From Daphnia carinata (Eukaryota; Arthropoda; Branchiopoda; Diplostraca; Daphniidae): a stretch of DNA of 64,000 nucleotides. The notes under the pieces were generated by a model. The model was not told where the DNA came from. It did no database searches and saw nothing but the letters and a program-made list of their open reading frames with translations. Positions 35,901 to 47,989 of this stretch are shown here, one piece after another. The stretch lies in assembly GCF_022539665.2 (NCBI RefSeq), contig NC_081340.1, forward strand, positions 6,757,357-6,821,356, given 5' to 3'. The position numbers were made by a program, and so were the translations under genes. Within the stretch, counting starts at the first letter, position 1. Each line of letters begins with the position of its first letter.

Positions 35901-38566
35901 CGAGGCGACACGTCGCCGCCAACCTCCGCGGCCCAGCCGACGTCACAGCATCATCACCACCGGGGTGGATCGTTGTCGTCGACGTCTTCTTTAACCTCGT
36001 CCTCCTCATCTTCCCTTTACCCGTCGTCCACTCATCACAGCAGTAGCCATATACAGCAGTCGCAACAGAACGGAAGCAATGCCGGCGGAGGGGCTGGTGG
36101 AATCGGACGGAGTAGTACGTCATCGCCGTCGCTGGGCGGCCGGACTACCAGCAATGCCATCAGTCCCCTGCCGAGATCCGCCGCCTCGCCCTCCTACACC
36201 ACTGCCTCCTCCATTTCGTCCAACCCGTCAATGACATCGTCATCTTCCAGTAAAAAAAAACAAAAACGGACAATTGTATTTTGTATTTGATTTGATTTTT
36301 GATCGTGTTATAAAAACAGCGTTGAAAGACGGATACTCCAATGGCGGTTCGGGTTCGATGGTGGAAGCCAATCCGGAATTGATGAGGCGGCCTCTTCGTG
36401 AGAGAATCATTCACCTTTTAGCCATTCGATCTTACAAGAAACCTGAGCTCGTTAATCGATTACACAGAGGTAACTCAACCATTTTCATCTCATTTATTTA
36501 TTTTTATGAGATTGACGTGATCGTGACAGATGTTTAAAACATTTTTTTTTTTTTTTTTGCTTGTTCCATCTCGTTTCTTGTCTCTCAGAGGGTCTCAAGG
36601 AGAAGGATAAGAAGCTGATCATGCCCGTCTTGTCTGCCATCGGCCTCATGAAGGATCAGGCCTACCACCTAGCCAGGCATGTCTGGAACGACGTTCACGA
36701 CGACTGGCCATTCTACACGGACCAGGAGAAGCAGATCCTCAAAAGGTATGACGTTGCCATCAAAGTGAAAGTCATTTTTGTTCGCTTGAAAACTCTCCTC
36801 TCTGCACGCCCCATTATTTATTGAGGAGGATAGAGAACTAGAAAGAAAGAAAACCTGTTGTTGCTATTCGGACTTGCCCGACTGCTGCGATCTGGGCCAG
36901 TTTGGCACGTCCTGTCTTTGTGTACATGGCGAATTGTTGCTTATGTGTCGCTTTTTTTTTTCTTCTTTATAAAATACGAACCGGATTATCTGGTCTGGCC
37001 ATCGTCGGATGTCGATTCAGCTATTTATGTGTAATCTGATCGAATGGACTGACTGAATTGACGATTCAATGGACGGGAACAGAATGCATTGAAAAGAATT
37101 GAGGACGGCCGTATTTTTTTTTTTTTTTTTTTTTTGTGATAGAATGGAAAAAAAAAGTCTAAGTTTCTAGGGAAATAAAAAAAAAATGAAGAAACCGATC
37201 CGTCCATCCATTAGAAAGCCAATTCAGTTGTGTTCAGCACTTTTCGCGATTATTTAAATGAATAACAAAAGAATTTTTTGGGGTTGAAAAAAAAAAAACT
37301 ATAAATGGTTGAATTATTTTCAATTGAATTTTGACTAGACGGAAGCCGCAGAACTTGACGCCGCCAGTGAGTGATTCGAGTAGCGGCAGTGGCCATTCGC
37401 CACCATCGAGCAGCTTGCATTCGAATGGCTCTCCAGTTGGATCGTCTATTCACAAAACAAGTGCCAGTCCAAGTCCAAGCGGTGGTGGCGGTAGCGTTGA
37501 AAAACGAGAGAGAGGCGAAAAACGGCCAAGTCAGCAAGTCTTGGCCGGTCTCGATGGGCTTGACGCTGCCGCTGTGGAAGCGGCCGCCCAGGCAGCCAAG
37601 AAGCAGAGGATCTCGCACTATAAGAAACCCGATTCGAGTCAATCGACGCATCATCACTCGTCCGTGCCCGATTTTCGGAACGCTCAACAACAACAGGTGG
37701 CACCCGCTAGGAGTTCTTCCTCGTCTTCTCTGAAAGTGCGTCCGTCTCCGCCCAGCCATCACCAACAGCAGCAGCAACAACAACAGCAACACCATCATGA
37801 TAACAACAAGGACAACCACCATCACCAGCAGCAGCAGCCACCGCAGCTGCCGCCAGCTCATCAGCAACAACAACATTACAACAACAACCACCAGCACAAC
37901 CACCATCGATCGGAGAATCAGAACCATTATCGACCTGGAAGCCTTAAGTTGTCGACTTCGTCGTCGACCCAACCGACGACGGTCGTCTCGACGCGGGTCA
38001 CGTCGTCCACCGATGGGCCCGACACGCCCAACTCGAGTCCGGACAGCATGTCGGCCGAGCACATGACGGACACGGCCGACGTTGTGGCCCTGTCGGCTTC
38101 GACGACGGAACCCGAACCGGAGCCTTACACGCTCCAGTACCGCACGATCGTGTCTGGCGAGCAGCGCAGTCGCTACAAGGAAGATTTCAACTCGCAGTAC
38201 AACGAGTACCGCAACCTGCACAAGGCCATCGACAAAGTCTCCAAGCGTTTTGCCCAGCTGGAAGAAGAGCTCAGGCAGCAGCACGAAGGCACGACAGCTT
38301 GGCAGGTAACATATCGAAACCATATTTGTCTGATATTTGATCATTTCATTCATTTTAATTGATTGATTTCATTTTTGCGTGTGCGTTGAAATGGCCGTGT
38401 GTCTGTGCAGCGTATCAAAAGTCAAATCGTCCGCGAATACAAGGAGAATTTGCGGGACGCCAAGTACCGGGAAGCGAAGCGACGGTTTCAGCACCTGCAC
38501 GAGAAATTGGCTCACATCAAACGGCTCGTGCTGGAATGGGACACGACTCAGACCTGCCGCTCCTGA
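28246..38566 (+). CDS. ELL: ELL, RNA polymerase II elongation factor
   Basis: Eight exons: 28246-28377, 29475-29522, 34387-34625, 35807-36249, 36320-36469, 36589-36745, 37339-38305 and 38411-38566; 763 residues. The N-terminal ELL domain shows YGLSAHGLSSENKSLVFVKL, PSIQFLGNEG, FSFNLSS and PQGSFECVQQ. It continues with MAVAEEESKK, RRPLRERIIHLLAIR, YKKPELVNRLHR and DWPFYTDQEKQILKR. A long disordered Ser/Gln/His-rich region spans about 400-645. The C-terminal occludin-homology domain runs from about 648 to 760 (YRTIVSGEQRSRYKEDFN, LRDAKYREAKRRFQHLHE). ELL stimulates Pol II elongation in the super elongation complex and the little elongation complex; the fly orthologue is Su(Tpl). Introns 1 (1.1 kb), 2 (4.9 kb) and 3 (1.2 kb) are very large for this window and rich in simple repeats. 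Exons 2 and 3 were found from family alignment. Confidence 0.95.
29971..29998. repeat. (AG)14 microsatellite in ELL intron 2
   Basis: Fourteen uninterrupted AG units. GT-rich, CA-rich and poly-A/T tracts lie nearby in the same intron. Confidence 0.95.
30625..30650. repeat. 26-nt perfect palindrome centred on CACGTG
   Basis: The left 13 bases (GCCTGCAATGCAC) are followed directly by their exact reverse complement, with no loop. The centre is the E-box CACGTG. It lies in ELL intron 2 and could be a dimeric factor binding site or the footprint of a small hairpin or insertion. Confidence 0.9.
33371..33391. repeat. (TC)n microsatellite in ELL intron 2
   Basis: About ten TC units without interruption. 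Confidence 0.9.
35773..35794. repeat. (CT)11 tract forming the acceptor pyrimidine tract of ELL exon 4
   Basis: Eleven CT units end a dozen bases before the TAG acceptor used for the exon starting at 35807. The length of this microsatellite therefore sets part of the 3' splice site. Confidence 0.85.
37758..37910 (+). repeat. Gln/His-coding trinucleotide repeat in ELL exon 7
   Basis: Interrupted CAG/CAA/CAC/CAT codons encode a run of nine Gln flanked by His, then further poly-His, poly-Gln and poly-Asn stretches. They fall in the disordered linker before the occludin domain. Length polymorphism is expected. Confidence 0.9.
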
Positions 38567-39260
38567 CCCCCCTAGTTTTCTTTCTTTTTTTTTTTTTTTT
38601 TTTGTTTCGTGTACGATCGTCCTCTTATCTCTCTTTATTTGATGGTGGCGATTTAGTCAATCCCGCTCCTCTACCGCCCTCTCCCTCTGATTATGATTCC
38701 AATCGAAAAAAAAAATTCTCTCTCTTTTTTTTTTTTTTCATCTCCTCCTCCACCTACACTCTTTATCAATTACCCGAAATTTTTTTAAAAAGGAATTTTC
38801 CTTAACCCCCCCCCTCCCGCTCTTACACAATCTCTCTCAAAAGGCCGTGGCTCAACAGATTGTCGGTAAAGAAAAGAAGTTTGTTCATATTTAAGTAAAA
38901 GACAACAAACGTACACACACACACACACACATACATAATAGCAAAAAAAAAAAGAAAAAACCCAATTTAAAAAAAAAAAGATAAATAATTTAGCTAAATT
39001 TTTTTTTTGTTTTGCTCACTTGTAAATCATCGCAATGCGTGTGATGGTGGAGCCCTTATTATTATTTCTCTTTGTTGTTTTCGTGGTTTTGCGAAATGAG
39101 GTGGGGGTTCAAGCGGTGCACTCTGTCGTTAAACTGCGACGGATTCACTATTTAAAAAATAAGAGAGAAAATCCGATAAAAAAATAAGGAACGTTTTCTA
39201 ATCATCACGTCAACCGCGAATATCGATAGCGTAATACCCAGGATGTAAGGAAACAAGGGA

Positions 39261-39263
<3 letters not shown>

Positions 39264-39293
<30 letters not shown>
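39264..39293. repeat. (GT)15 microsatellite
   Basis: Fifteen GT units downstream of ELL. Confidence 0.95.
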
Positions 39294-39296
<3 letters not shown>

Positions 39297-40622
39297 TTCG
39301 TTCATATTATTTTTTTTTTCCATCTGTCGCCCTATCTGCGAAAGATATAAGCAAGCGCGTTTGTTGTGTATGTAGCTTAGAATCGAGTACCCATTTAAAT
39401 TGTTGGCTGCGTATTGTTGATATCCACCTCTCCTCATATCCCATATAATAGCTTGATTTCTCTCTCTCCCTGATATTTCTTCTGATTCATTTCTAAGGGG
39501 AGGTTGTTGTCGGGGTAGTACGTTACAGTACCTTATATTATTTTTCCAAAACGAAATGAAGGAAATTCCTCGCAATGGGATGGAATTTATTCTTTTTTTT
39601 TTTTTTTTTTTTGAGAATTGAAAGCTTTCATTTTTCTTTTTTGCTCGCTGTGTCCAAAGTCGATATAGATGAGGCGGTCGCCATTATTCTTTTTTTTCTC
39701 TCTTCTTTTCCTATCTTTTTATTTTATTATTATTTTTTTTTTTTACCTTCTTCTTCATCGACAGCAAAAAAAAACAGAAACTGAGGGGAAAATACTGTCG
39801 TTCCCTTCTCTCCTTTTTGTCCTAAACACACAGCCAGACATACACACACACAGACCTTTACGAGGGAGTAATAGTACTTTTGTTTGGGTTTCATTCTTCT
39901 GTTTTTTTTTTTTTGGCTTTCACGTCGCGTTTACACTTTTTGTCTTTCATTCGCGCACTACAACAACAACAAAAAACACAAAAAAAAAAAAACCTTTTCC
40001 ACCAAAATTGCTGGTCCGCCGCTCTTTTTTTTTCCTTCGGTTTCTGGACCTCTTCTCATTTCCTGCCCCTCTCCCGTTTTGAAAAAGCCCTCTTTAGGTC
40101 TAGCCACATATAATTCCAATTTCGACGTGCCCTCATCCCCTTGCCAGGTGATATATAGACATACCCCCCCTACTCTCCCTCCCCTTCACTCCTCATGTTT
40201 TCGTTCAAGAGAGACTTAACTTGCAACGCAACTACTACCATCCCCCCCCCCACCAAAACGATTCCGACATCATCCATTCGGATGGCTATTTAAAACAGAA
40301 AAAAGCCGGGCAATTTCTGAATTTTTCTTTCAATGTTTTTTTTTTTTCGAAAATTTGTTCTCTCTTTATTTTGAAGGGAGAAGTTTGAAGAAAAAAAAAA
40401 AGGAAAAATTTCGTTTGTTTTTTTGGGGGGAAAATCGAAAGAAAAAGTCCGTTTTTGGGATTTAGTTAAAGACAAGAGATCAGTTATTATTATATACAGA
40501 ATATCTGGGTATTCCCTTTTTTTTTCGTGTGTCTGGGACGGGATTTTTCTTTTCTTTCCCTTTTTTTTTTTCAAGTCCTTCTCTCCCGTTTGTTGGCTTG
40601 TTTTCTTCTTTTGCCGGAAATC

Positions 40623-40628
40623 AATAAA
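40623..40628 (+). terminator. Candidate poly(A) signal AATAAA, plus strand
   Basis: Canonical hexamer about 2.06 kb beyond the ELL stop. Plausible as a distal polyadenylation signal but unproven. Confidence 0.3.
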
Positions 40629-41678
40629 GATTACCCCCGGAAGATGATGCAAAAAATGTAAGGGAGGAGGGTTCTGTTCGAATGCGGGGCAAAATATGAA
40701 AACAAAAAAAAAAAAAAATGCATGCCTAGAAAAATCTTATCACTTTTAATCCGCCGCCGGATGTTAAATGATGTGGCCTTGTTCGATCGGATTTAAATTC
40801 GCGCCCTTATTATTATTTTTTGTTTCTTTTCTGTTTCCAACGAGAAAGTTTCTAGACCATAATGGAGGCCGGTGTGTGACGAATTCTTTCCGACAAGAAA
40901 CAAAAATCGGGTAGAGGAGGAAAAAAGAAAAAATACGAAACAAACCCAAACGTTTTCTCCCGTTCTCTCTCGCTTATTGTCTTTTTTTTTTTCTTTCTTT
41001 CGAGGCTGCTAAGTCAGCAGGGAGAGGAAAAAAAAAAGGGGAAAAAAAAGGATAATTAAAAAACGATTATTTTCTCTCGTCGGCTGATGTTTATTTCTGT
41101 AATTTTCTCCCTCCGCCATTCTCTCTCGACTGACTACACAACAACACACTTTTTTTTTTCTGGAAGCCTGTTATCTATATCATTGAATGTATACATTTTT
41201 ACACAAAAAACTGTGGTGGTGAATTGATTGCTGAGATTTTTGTTCCATTTGTGTGTGCGCGTATAATAATGGTTCAGAAAGCCAAAAAAAAAAAAAAAAA
41301 AAAAAATACAAGAGCATCTAAAATGTCCGCTGACATATTTAGTTTTGTTTTTTGCTTTTGGGGGGATTTGAAGCCTTTATGTGTTGCTAGTACGTGTATT
41401 TTTACAGGTGCTGAACACCTGTCCTTCAACGTTATGTCTCGAAATCGTCATGGTTAACTATCAACCTGATTTCGTGTTCTGTTGACATTGAAAACTGGCA
41501 ACAGCGTCACGGCAATGAAGTAAGAATAACAACATTTTCTTTCACAATACTCAATTAATGGCTTTAGCATGCTAATGGTGATATATTGAGAAACTTTCAT
41601 TGTTAATGGGCGCGAGAGTTCATTCCTGCCCAAACGGCTTGTTTTTTTATTAATGAGTCCCAGAAATAACTTTGAAAA

Positions 41679-44646
41679 ATGGACCAACTGGATTGCAAGA
41701 TGGAAAAACTTGAATTCGGTGAATGGAAAATCGACCGCCTCTTAGGGTCTGGTGCTTTCGGTAAGGTGCTCCTTGTATCAAATAAACAAACAGGGGAGAG
41801 AATTGCTGTTAAGAAAGCACACAGAGATTCTGTCTTTGCCATCAATAACAACTGGGACAAGGAATTGGAAATTCTACAACACTTGAAGCATCCCGGTAGG
41901 TTGTAACACATGTGTTCGTCAAAACACCTATTGCCTGCCTGTGTGAGATCTAATGAGTTCTTTCGATTGCAGGGATAGTTGCTTCTCTCCCAGTGCCAGT
42001 TGGTCTAGAAGCTTTAAGCCATGATATACCTATTCTCTGCATGGAATACTGCAATGGAGGTGACCTTCGTCAGGTACTCAACAAACCTGTCAATTGCTGT
42101 GGTATTCCCGAAAAAGATGTCCTGCACATCTTACGTGATATTTCCAGTGCAGTGACCTACCTCCACTCAGTTAAGGTTGTGCATAGGGACATAAAACCAG
42201 AAAATGTGGTCATTCAACAAACAGATGAAAAGGTTAGTTCATGCAACTGTTAAGAGTTGCCTTGCCCTCAAAAATACCTGAACTGAATCTAAATTCTAAA
42301 TTTATCTAAATTCATCGTTTCTTGGAAGAAATATTATAAGCTGATTGATTTGGGCATGGCAAAGAACTTGAACAAGCAAAGTTTGTGTCATACACTAGTT
42401 GGAACTTTGCAATACTTGGCGCCCGAACTCTTCAGCTGCGAAAAGTACAACAACACTGGTGAGAAAATATTAAATGGTTTTGGTGTGCTTGGGGAATAAA
42501 TATGGAGAACCCCTTCTGGATATTTCAGTTGACTTCTGGAGTTTGGGAATTGTGATCCATGAATGTATTACGGGAGTAAGGCCTTTTCTCCCAGGGCAGC
42601 CTCCAGTCGAATGGTAATCTTTCTGAAGAAATACCTTGATGGAAATAAAAAATTCATGTTCAACGTCCTTTTATCTTTTGCAGGATGCAGCACGTGGAAC
42701 GAAAATCGCACAATGACATTTGCATTTACGCCCATCCTGACGGAGAAATTATTTCGTCCCAAAAATTGTTCAGTGAAAATCAATTAAGCAGGTAAACGTG
42801 AAGTTGTTCCAGGAATGTTTGCGATAATAATTAACCATTCTTGAAATAGTGTCATGAAGATACTGATGGAAGAGTGGCTGAAATACATGTTGGATTGGAA
42901 TCCGGCGATGCGTGGTCGTCACCGTGAATCTGATGCTAGTCACCCACCTGGGCCTATTGTGGCTTTCCAGATACTGGAAAAGATTTTAAAGACCGAAGTT
43001 GTATCCATTTTTTGGGTCGAGGGCCTTTCGCTTTTATCGTACGCCATTACCGACGATGTTACCATGGAGACGATTCACGAATGGATCGAACGTGATACCA
43101 GCATCGACCAGCGGTATCAGCTACTCATTCTACCCAGAGGTAGTGGGCCGGTTTCGGGGAAGAGCGCTCGGCAACTGCTTAGCTTCGAAGAGCATGGCAA
43201 TGCTTGTCTGTTCTCCAAGTTTAATAACCAATCGGAATGCAAGTTAACACAAGTATATCCGGAATTCTTGGAGGTCATGCTAGGGAATCCTAGAAAGGAA
43301 TACGAATACCGCATTCAAAAAAGAATGTGGGCCCAGTCAGTCTTCTTTATTAATCATCAGGTGACACTCTACCGGAAGCTTATTTACGCCCTGAAAAGTC
43401 ATTCGTAAGCTATGACTTTTTCTTTTTTCATTTAAAAATCATTGCTACCCACAGACATTGAGATAACCACAAAATATTTTATGTAAATCGATTAGAACCT
43501 ACATGACAGTGAGAGCGTCTTTGTTGAAGCAACAAATAGATTATATCAATGGAGCCCTTCGTCATGCCGTCTCTTGCCATGATGTTTTCACGAGCAGCTT
43601 GAAACAAGACCAGCAAAATTACAAGTTGCAGTCTCAAAGAGGAGGGCTACGTAATGATTTATATCGCTCGTGACGCAACAATTAAAAAAGTCTTATGTCA
43701 ATAATAATTTTATTTTGTTTCGTTTTATAGCGTCCTGTACTTTGCTGGAGAAATGGGACAAAGAAGAAGTTACTATGCAAAGCAAGTTGACTGAATTGCA
43801 ATCAAAATGCGTTTTGCTAGAACAAGTGGTTCAAAGCACGGTATATAGTGTGGCAGAAACGGCCAAACTGGTTGGAGCCTTCCTGGCCAAACCCACTGAC
43901 ACTTTGGATAAGTACGTTCAATTAGCCCTGGAACTCTATGGTGACCTCCAGAAGCGTCGAACGGAGCAGAGGCACCACATGGAGAATAACGTTACCATGA
44001 CGAAAGTAGTGGTGAAGGCGTTTAAGAACCGCAGCCAACTCTTCACCGATTGTTTCACTCAAATCAGGTTTGTATTAATATCTTCCGTGTTGATATCTTC
44101 CAGTACCGTTGAAATCAAACTGTACTGTTATTAGGGTCGTGGAGAAGACTTCGGGAGATGTGGACAGCTTTTTACCGCAACTACTTGTACTGAAGAATGA
44201 AATTGATCACTTTCAGGATCAGATATTTGTGCTTCAAACCTCGCGGCAAAACGATGTTTGGACTCTGCTCGAACGCGCTGTAATTCCTTGTAATTACAGT
44301 CCTTTGCTTGCATCTTATAATTTATTTGCAGGTAACGTTATGGCAGCGTACGTCCATGATAAATCAACAGCCTGCCGCTAGCGAGCCCAACCTTCTAACT
44401 ATCGCCAGCTTAAGCGAGAGAGAGGACGACGCTCGTGAATCAATGGTGGTCATTCACGAAAACCAAAGTTTACGTTACCAGTAAGTTTAAGCGTGTTAGT
44501 ATTAGATAGGACCTGACTGTTCCATCGCACCACGATTTATTCGGTCTTTTTTCTTTTCTAGAATTCAGGACACACTCAGCCGAGGATTGAGCGCAACGTG
44601 CAACTTGACTCCTAACAAAATTGATTGGAATTTCTTAAATGACTAA
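41679..44646 (+). CDS. IKBKB: IKK-beta-type kinase (inhibitor of NF-kB kinase)
   Basis: Eleven exons: 41679-41895, 41973-42232, 42329-42458, 42529-42613, 42684-42791, 42850-43404, 43496-43650, 43731-44067, 44135-44279, 44332-44480 and 44562-44646; 741 residues (human 756). The kinase domain shows the glycine loop GSGAFG (23-28), catalytic Lys45, HRDIKPEN with Asp145, and DLG in place of DFG as in other IKKs. The activation loop reads [17 protein letters not shown], with Ser177, Cys179 and Thr181 at the human numbering. A ubiquitin-like domain (about 280-400) and an alpha-helical dimerisation region follow. The protein ends IDWNFLND, which resembles the NEMO-binding LDWSWL. The family phosphorylates IkB or Relish-type substrates in innate immune signalling. 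The fly orthologue is ird5. IKK-alpha versus beta cannot be separated with certainty in invertebrates. Confidence 0.93.
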
Positions 44647-45339
44647 TTTAGTAGATTTTTATCGTGTTTTTCTTGTTATTGTTTGATGTTTTACACATAC
44701 TATAGTGTTCCTATGTAATAAGTCTAGGTTTTCTTTTTTTGTATCTGGCAGCATTTCGAGTTTGTTGAGATATAAACCTTTTGTTTTATCTTCGCCATGT
44801 TTTAAATTCATTCATGGAAAATAATTCCTTCAACTCTATTCGTAGCGGTTGATTGTTATAGTGTGGGTCGTCTACGGTTTCAATGAATAGTAGGTCACTT
44901 GATCGGGGCTACAGACAGTCGAAATATAGTCAGCCCTTTGCGCTCCGACAAATATCGCCCATTGTCTTTGTAACTGTGTGGGCCAGCCAATTATTTTGTG
45001 TTCTAATTACTTTCTTAGGGTCGTCACATTTTGTTTCCACTAGTTTCGGAGCCTTTACGGCGGACTCCATGGCCTCGTGGTGGTTATTCCTGAAACTATT
45101 AAATGAGACGATGGATACAGTAAAAAAAAAAACTTTTTTGGGAGAGCCTATGAAAACCGCAAATATCTTGTAATGCTTGTTTTAATGTTACCAAAAATAA
45201 ACCCCATCCAGTCTCGTGGCGTGTAAAAAGGGTTGGTTTGGCTCGGTTATGCCATCTGTTATCCAACCAACTGACCAAATAATTTTTATTCGAAGTTAAA
45301 AAGTAGGTGTTAAGTAACATGTTGAAGCGTAAACTGACG
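44647..45339. other. Convergent 3' region between IKK and the coiled-coil gene
   Basis: About 0.7 kb, AT-rich, with no coding signal. A plus-strand AATAAA at 45196-45201 could serve IKK. A minus-strand AATAAA at 45285-45290 serves the convergent gene. Confidence 0.55.
45285..45290 (-). terminator. Poly(A) signal AATAAA for the coiled-coil gene
   Basis: Canonical hexamer on the minus strand, 50 nt beyond the stop codon at 45340-45342. Confidence 0.6.
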
Positions 45340-46627
45340 TCAAACACCTTGGCGAATCTTGTTGATTTTGCTTTCAAGCTCCTGAATTGTAGTCCTTAAG
45401 CTCTGCGCTTTCTATTGTAATTAGGTTGATATAGGGGAACCTATTTAGCAAATGGATGCGAAATAACAGTTAACGTTTGCTTTACCAGTTCACAATTGTG
45501 GTGAGAAGTTTCTTTCTGTTGTTCCATTTCCGTAGCGATGGTTGCCCTTAAACATTCTAGTTCATCGTTTTGCTTGGTAGGAGAAAATAAATAATGTCAC
45601 GTTAGCTTAGTATTACACTACATCAAATGCACGTACTCTCTGCGCTTGCTCCCGCAATATTCGCTCCTCATCGTGAGCAGCTAAATCAGAACGAAAGGAC
45701 GACAGTTCACGCTCCAGTTGCTGCCGCTTCTCCTTCACTGATAATAGGAAATAATAGATAGGTAAGTATATCCCAAGGGGGTGCCCAATTTTAGGTTTTG
45801 TTTGGCCTTACCCTTTCTTGCATATTCGCTTACTGCCTCGTTTCGCTGCCTGGTAAAATCTGCCTTGAGGCAATCCAGCTGCTTCGCGCTTTCCTTTTTT
45901 CGGTTAAAATCGTGAAAATTATGGTTAGAATAGACGAATGCAAAAGCTGTTTTATACTTGGTTCTTAGAATTGAGATTTGCAGCCAATTCGTTGTAACGG
46001 GACTGTAGACATGGGATTTCCACTATGGATGAAACCAACAATCACGACGAAATTTCCTTAATACTTAAGATGATCGTCAAACTGTACTTACGCTGGTAGC
46101 CAGAAAGCTGAAGTAGTTTTTTGCGAAGTTCATCGCAGTGGGAAACGAAATCTTTGTAACGAGTTCGACCTTCTTGTAGCTCTTTTCTCAACCGAAACGA
46201 ACGCTGCTGAACTACCTTGATTTCTGTTTGAATGGCTCTAATATCCTCGAGCACCTTGAACTTTGCCTGTGGTTGCGAATAAAGATCATGAAGGTCGAAT
46301 AACATTTTTGCCTATGCTATGAAAATGATATTACTTCGCTGAATTCTCTCAAAGACAATTTTACACTTTGAAAGTCGTCCATTGTTCTAGCCTCCATTTT
46401 TTGCAAATGTCTGCTCGTCCTGAGCTCCTGGCAAGCAATTGAAATCAGTAACTAAAATGGAAAATTAGCTGTTGCTAACCAGGAAATAATGTATAAACCT
46501 CTAGCAAATAGAATTTTTGCCTGAAAAATAATTAAAAGAGAGTAAACCCTTTTGGATATACGTTCGCTCACAGTTTAGTTTACACGACCATCCAGACAAA
46601 GCCATTGAGTTCTATACTCTCCTCCAT
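45340..46627 (-). CDS. Coiled-coil protein of unknown function, nine small exons
   Basis: Exons 46584-46627, 46499-46520, 46335-46427, 46092-46266, 45958-46022, 45812-45893, 45637-45737, 45486-45572 and 45340-45411 join in phase through GT-AG introns to give 246 residues. Almost the whole product is predicted helical coiled coil: LRKELQEGRTRYKDFVSHCD, LKADFTRQRNEAVSEYARK, LERELSSFRSDLAAHDEER, LRATIATEMEQQKE and a final SLRTTIQELESKINKIRQGV. There is no signal peptide or membrane segment. The size and pattern recall small CCDC proteins of centrosome, cilium or meiosis, but I cannot name the family. Exon 2 is only 22 nt. The start exon (MEESIELNGFVW) is the least certain part; from exon 3 onward the chain is well supported. 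Confidence 0.75.
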
Positions 46628-46706
46628 GAACTATGACTCTGATCTGCCCTGATCCAGATAATCTAAAAGACAATACTAAATAACGAAATTTGACGACGTT
46701 GCAAAA

Positions 46707-46738
<32 letters not shown>

Positions 46739-47989
46739 AAAAATCAAAAAATGCGATAAATTGCAACCCTGTGAAGAACAAACCCAAATTCAATCAGGCT
46801 CACGCAATAAAACGTCACGGGATGATTATGTCCAGCCATTCATTTCCGTCAAAAATCTCAAGCATCTGGCCATACCGAACATTTAGGAATTACGTAAATG
46901 TTTTTCCATGTTTATCTTTTTAATTATTGGCCATCGGAAGCCTTCACCTGTTTTATCTTGACTCGAATCAGCAAATGTAAACTCATCTCTCATGTTGCTT
47001 GCCAACATTGATGAATGATCCACGGCACGTTTTCGTCATTCCATTCCTTTCTTCCCATGTCTAAACCAGGCATGGAAATCAAGACTTTTTCCCCATAAGT
47101 GTTAATATTATGTCAAACGAAAAGTTTCTTTCCATTTCTAAACCAGGCATGGAAATCAAATCTTTTTTTCTCAAAAAACGTTTATCTCGTGTTAAATGTA
47201 GTCTCGCAAAATGAAATTTGGGTGTATTGCTTGTAACACGAACTTTTTTAAAATTTACAGTGCACGGAGTTCGAGTTTCTTATGGATATCCGAAGGCTTA
47301 CGATGAACTTCAAGCAAGGGGCCACGTTTAAAACGGTAGGAAATATTACGAATAACCATTCATTCTTTGTGTGTAACCATTTTGAAACACCCCGCCATGC
47401 CGTCGATTTTTTTCCCTTATTGAGAAATAACCTTGAAAGAAACGAGTAGGGACAAGTTCAAAGTTTTACAAAATTCTTGCCTCCCCAACTCCCTTTGAAT
47501 TTCGGATTACTCTTCAACTGACTTAGATAGGCCACTGCAACGATTTCTTTTCATGCCATAATTTAACTTTAATAAGTTATCGATATGGCTTTGTTTAAGA
47601 AGGTTTCATGTACGTGAATGTTGACTCGTGACGAAAAAATGTTCAGATTTTTTTATCGTAGAAAAGAATAACACAGCACGTAAAAAGAATAGTCTATAAT
47701 ATGCTATTTCGATTATTGTACAGGTTTTTTTTTCTACATTGAAAACTTTTGAGCAAACATTGTGTGTTTGTTCATTGTCAAATGCATTGCAATCAGGGCA
47801 TTTTCTGGATAGCAATTTGGGACTTAATGAACAATTTGTCTAAACAATTTTACAATTCCATGGCGTCGGCATTATGGACTATCATACTTATTTGATTTTT
47901 CGAAAAGAAACAGTTCATATTATATTTAAAAATCGATGACACGTCCCCTTAACGGGGATTGAACGACTTTTACGACGAAACCTACCAAA
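46628..47989. other. Intergenic, 1.4 kb, no gene seen
   Basis: AT-rich spacer between the coiled-coil gene and the mitochondrial carrier, both on the minus strand. It includes a long poly-A tract near 46700-46723 and the duplicated segment described separately. The right end should hold the 3' UTR of the carrier gene. Confidence 0.6.
47060..47159. repeat. Direct repeat, two copies 77 bp apart
   Basis: A 23-nt block (beginning TCTAAACCAGGCATGG) occurs identically at 47060-47082 and 47137-47159. Both copies are preceded by near-identical TTTCTTYCCATK and followed by an A/T-rich stretch. This looks like a decayed short tandem duplication. Confidence 0.75.

Larger units (their letters stand above)
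38567..41678. other. Probable long ELL 3' UTR and IKK upstream region
   Basis: About 3.1 kb without a credible coding frame. It is filled with poly-T, poly-A and poly-C runs, a (CA)n tract near 38913-38930 and a (GT)15 tract at 39264-39293. Translated frames are Phe- or Lys-rich artefacts. A canonical AATAAA lies at 40623-40628 and could end a long ELL 3' UTR. The last few hundred bases before 41679 should carry the IKK promoter. No RNA gene was recognised. Confidence 0.55.

Noticed and set aside
37250-38353. 367-codon minus-strand open frame
   Set aside because: It is antisense to ELL exon 7. Its Leu/Val runs are the complement of the Gln/His codon repeat, and no family signature is present.
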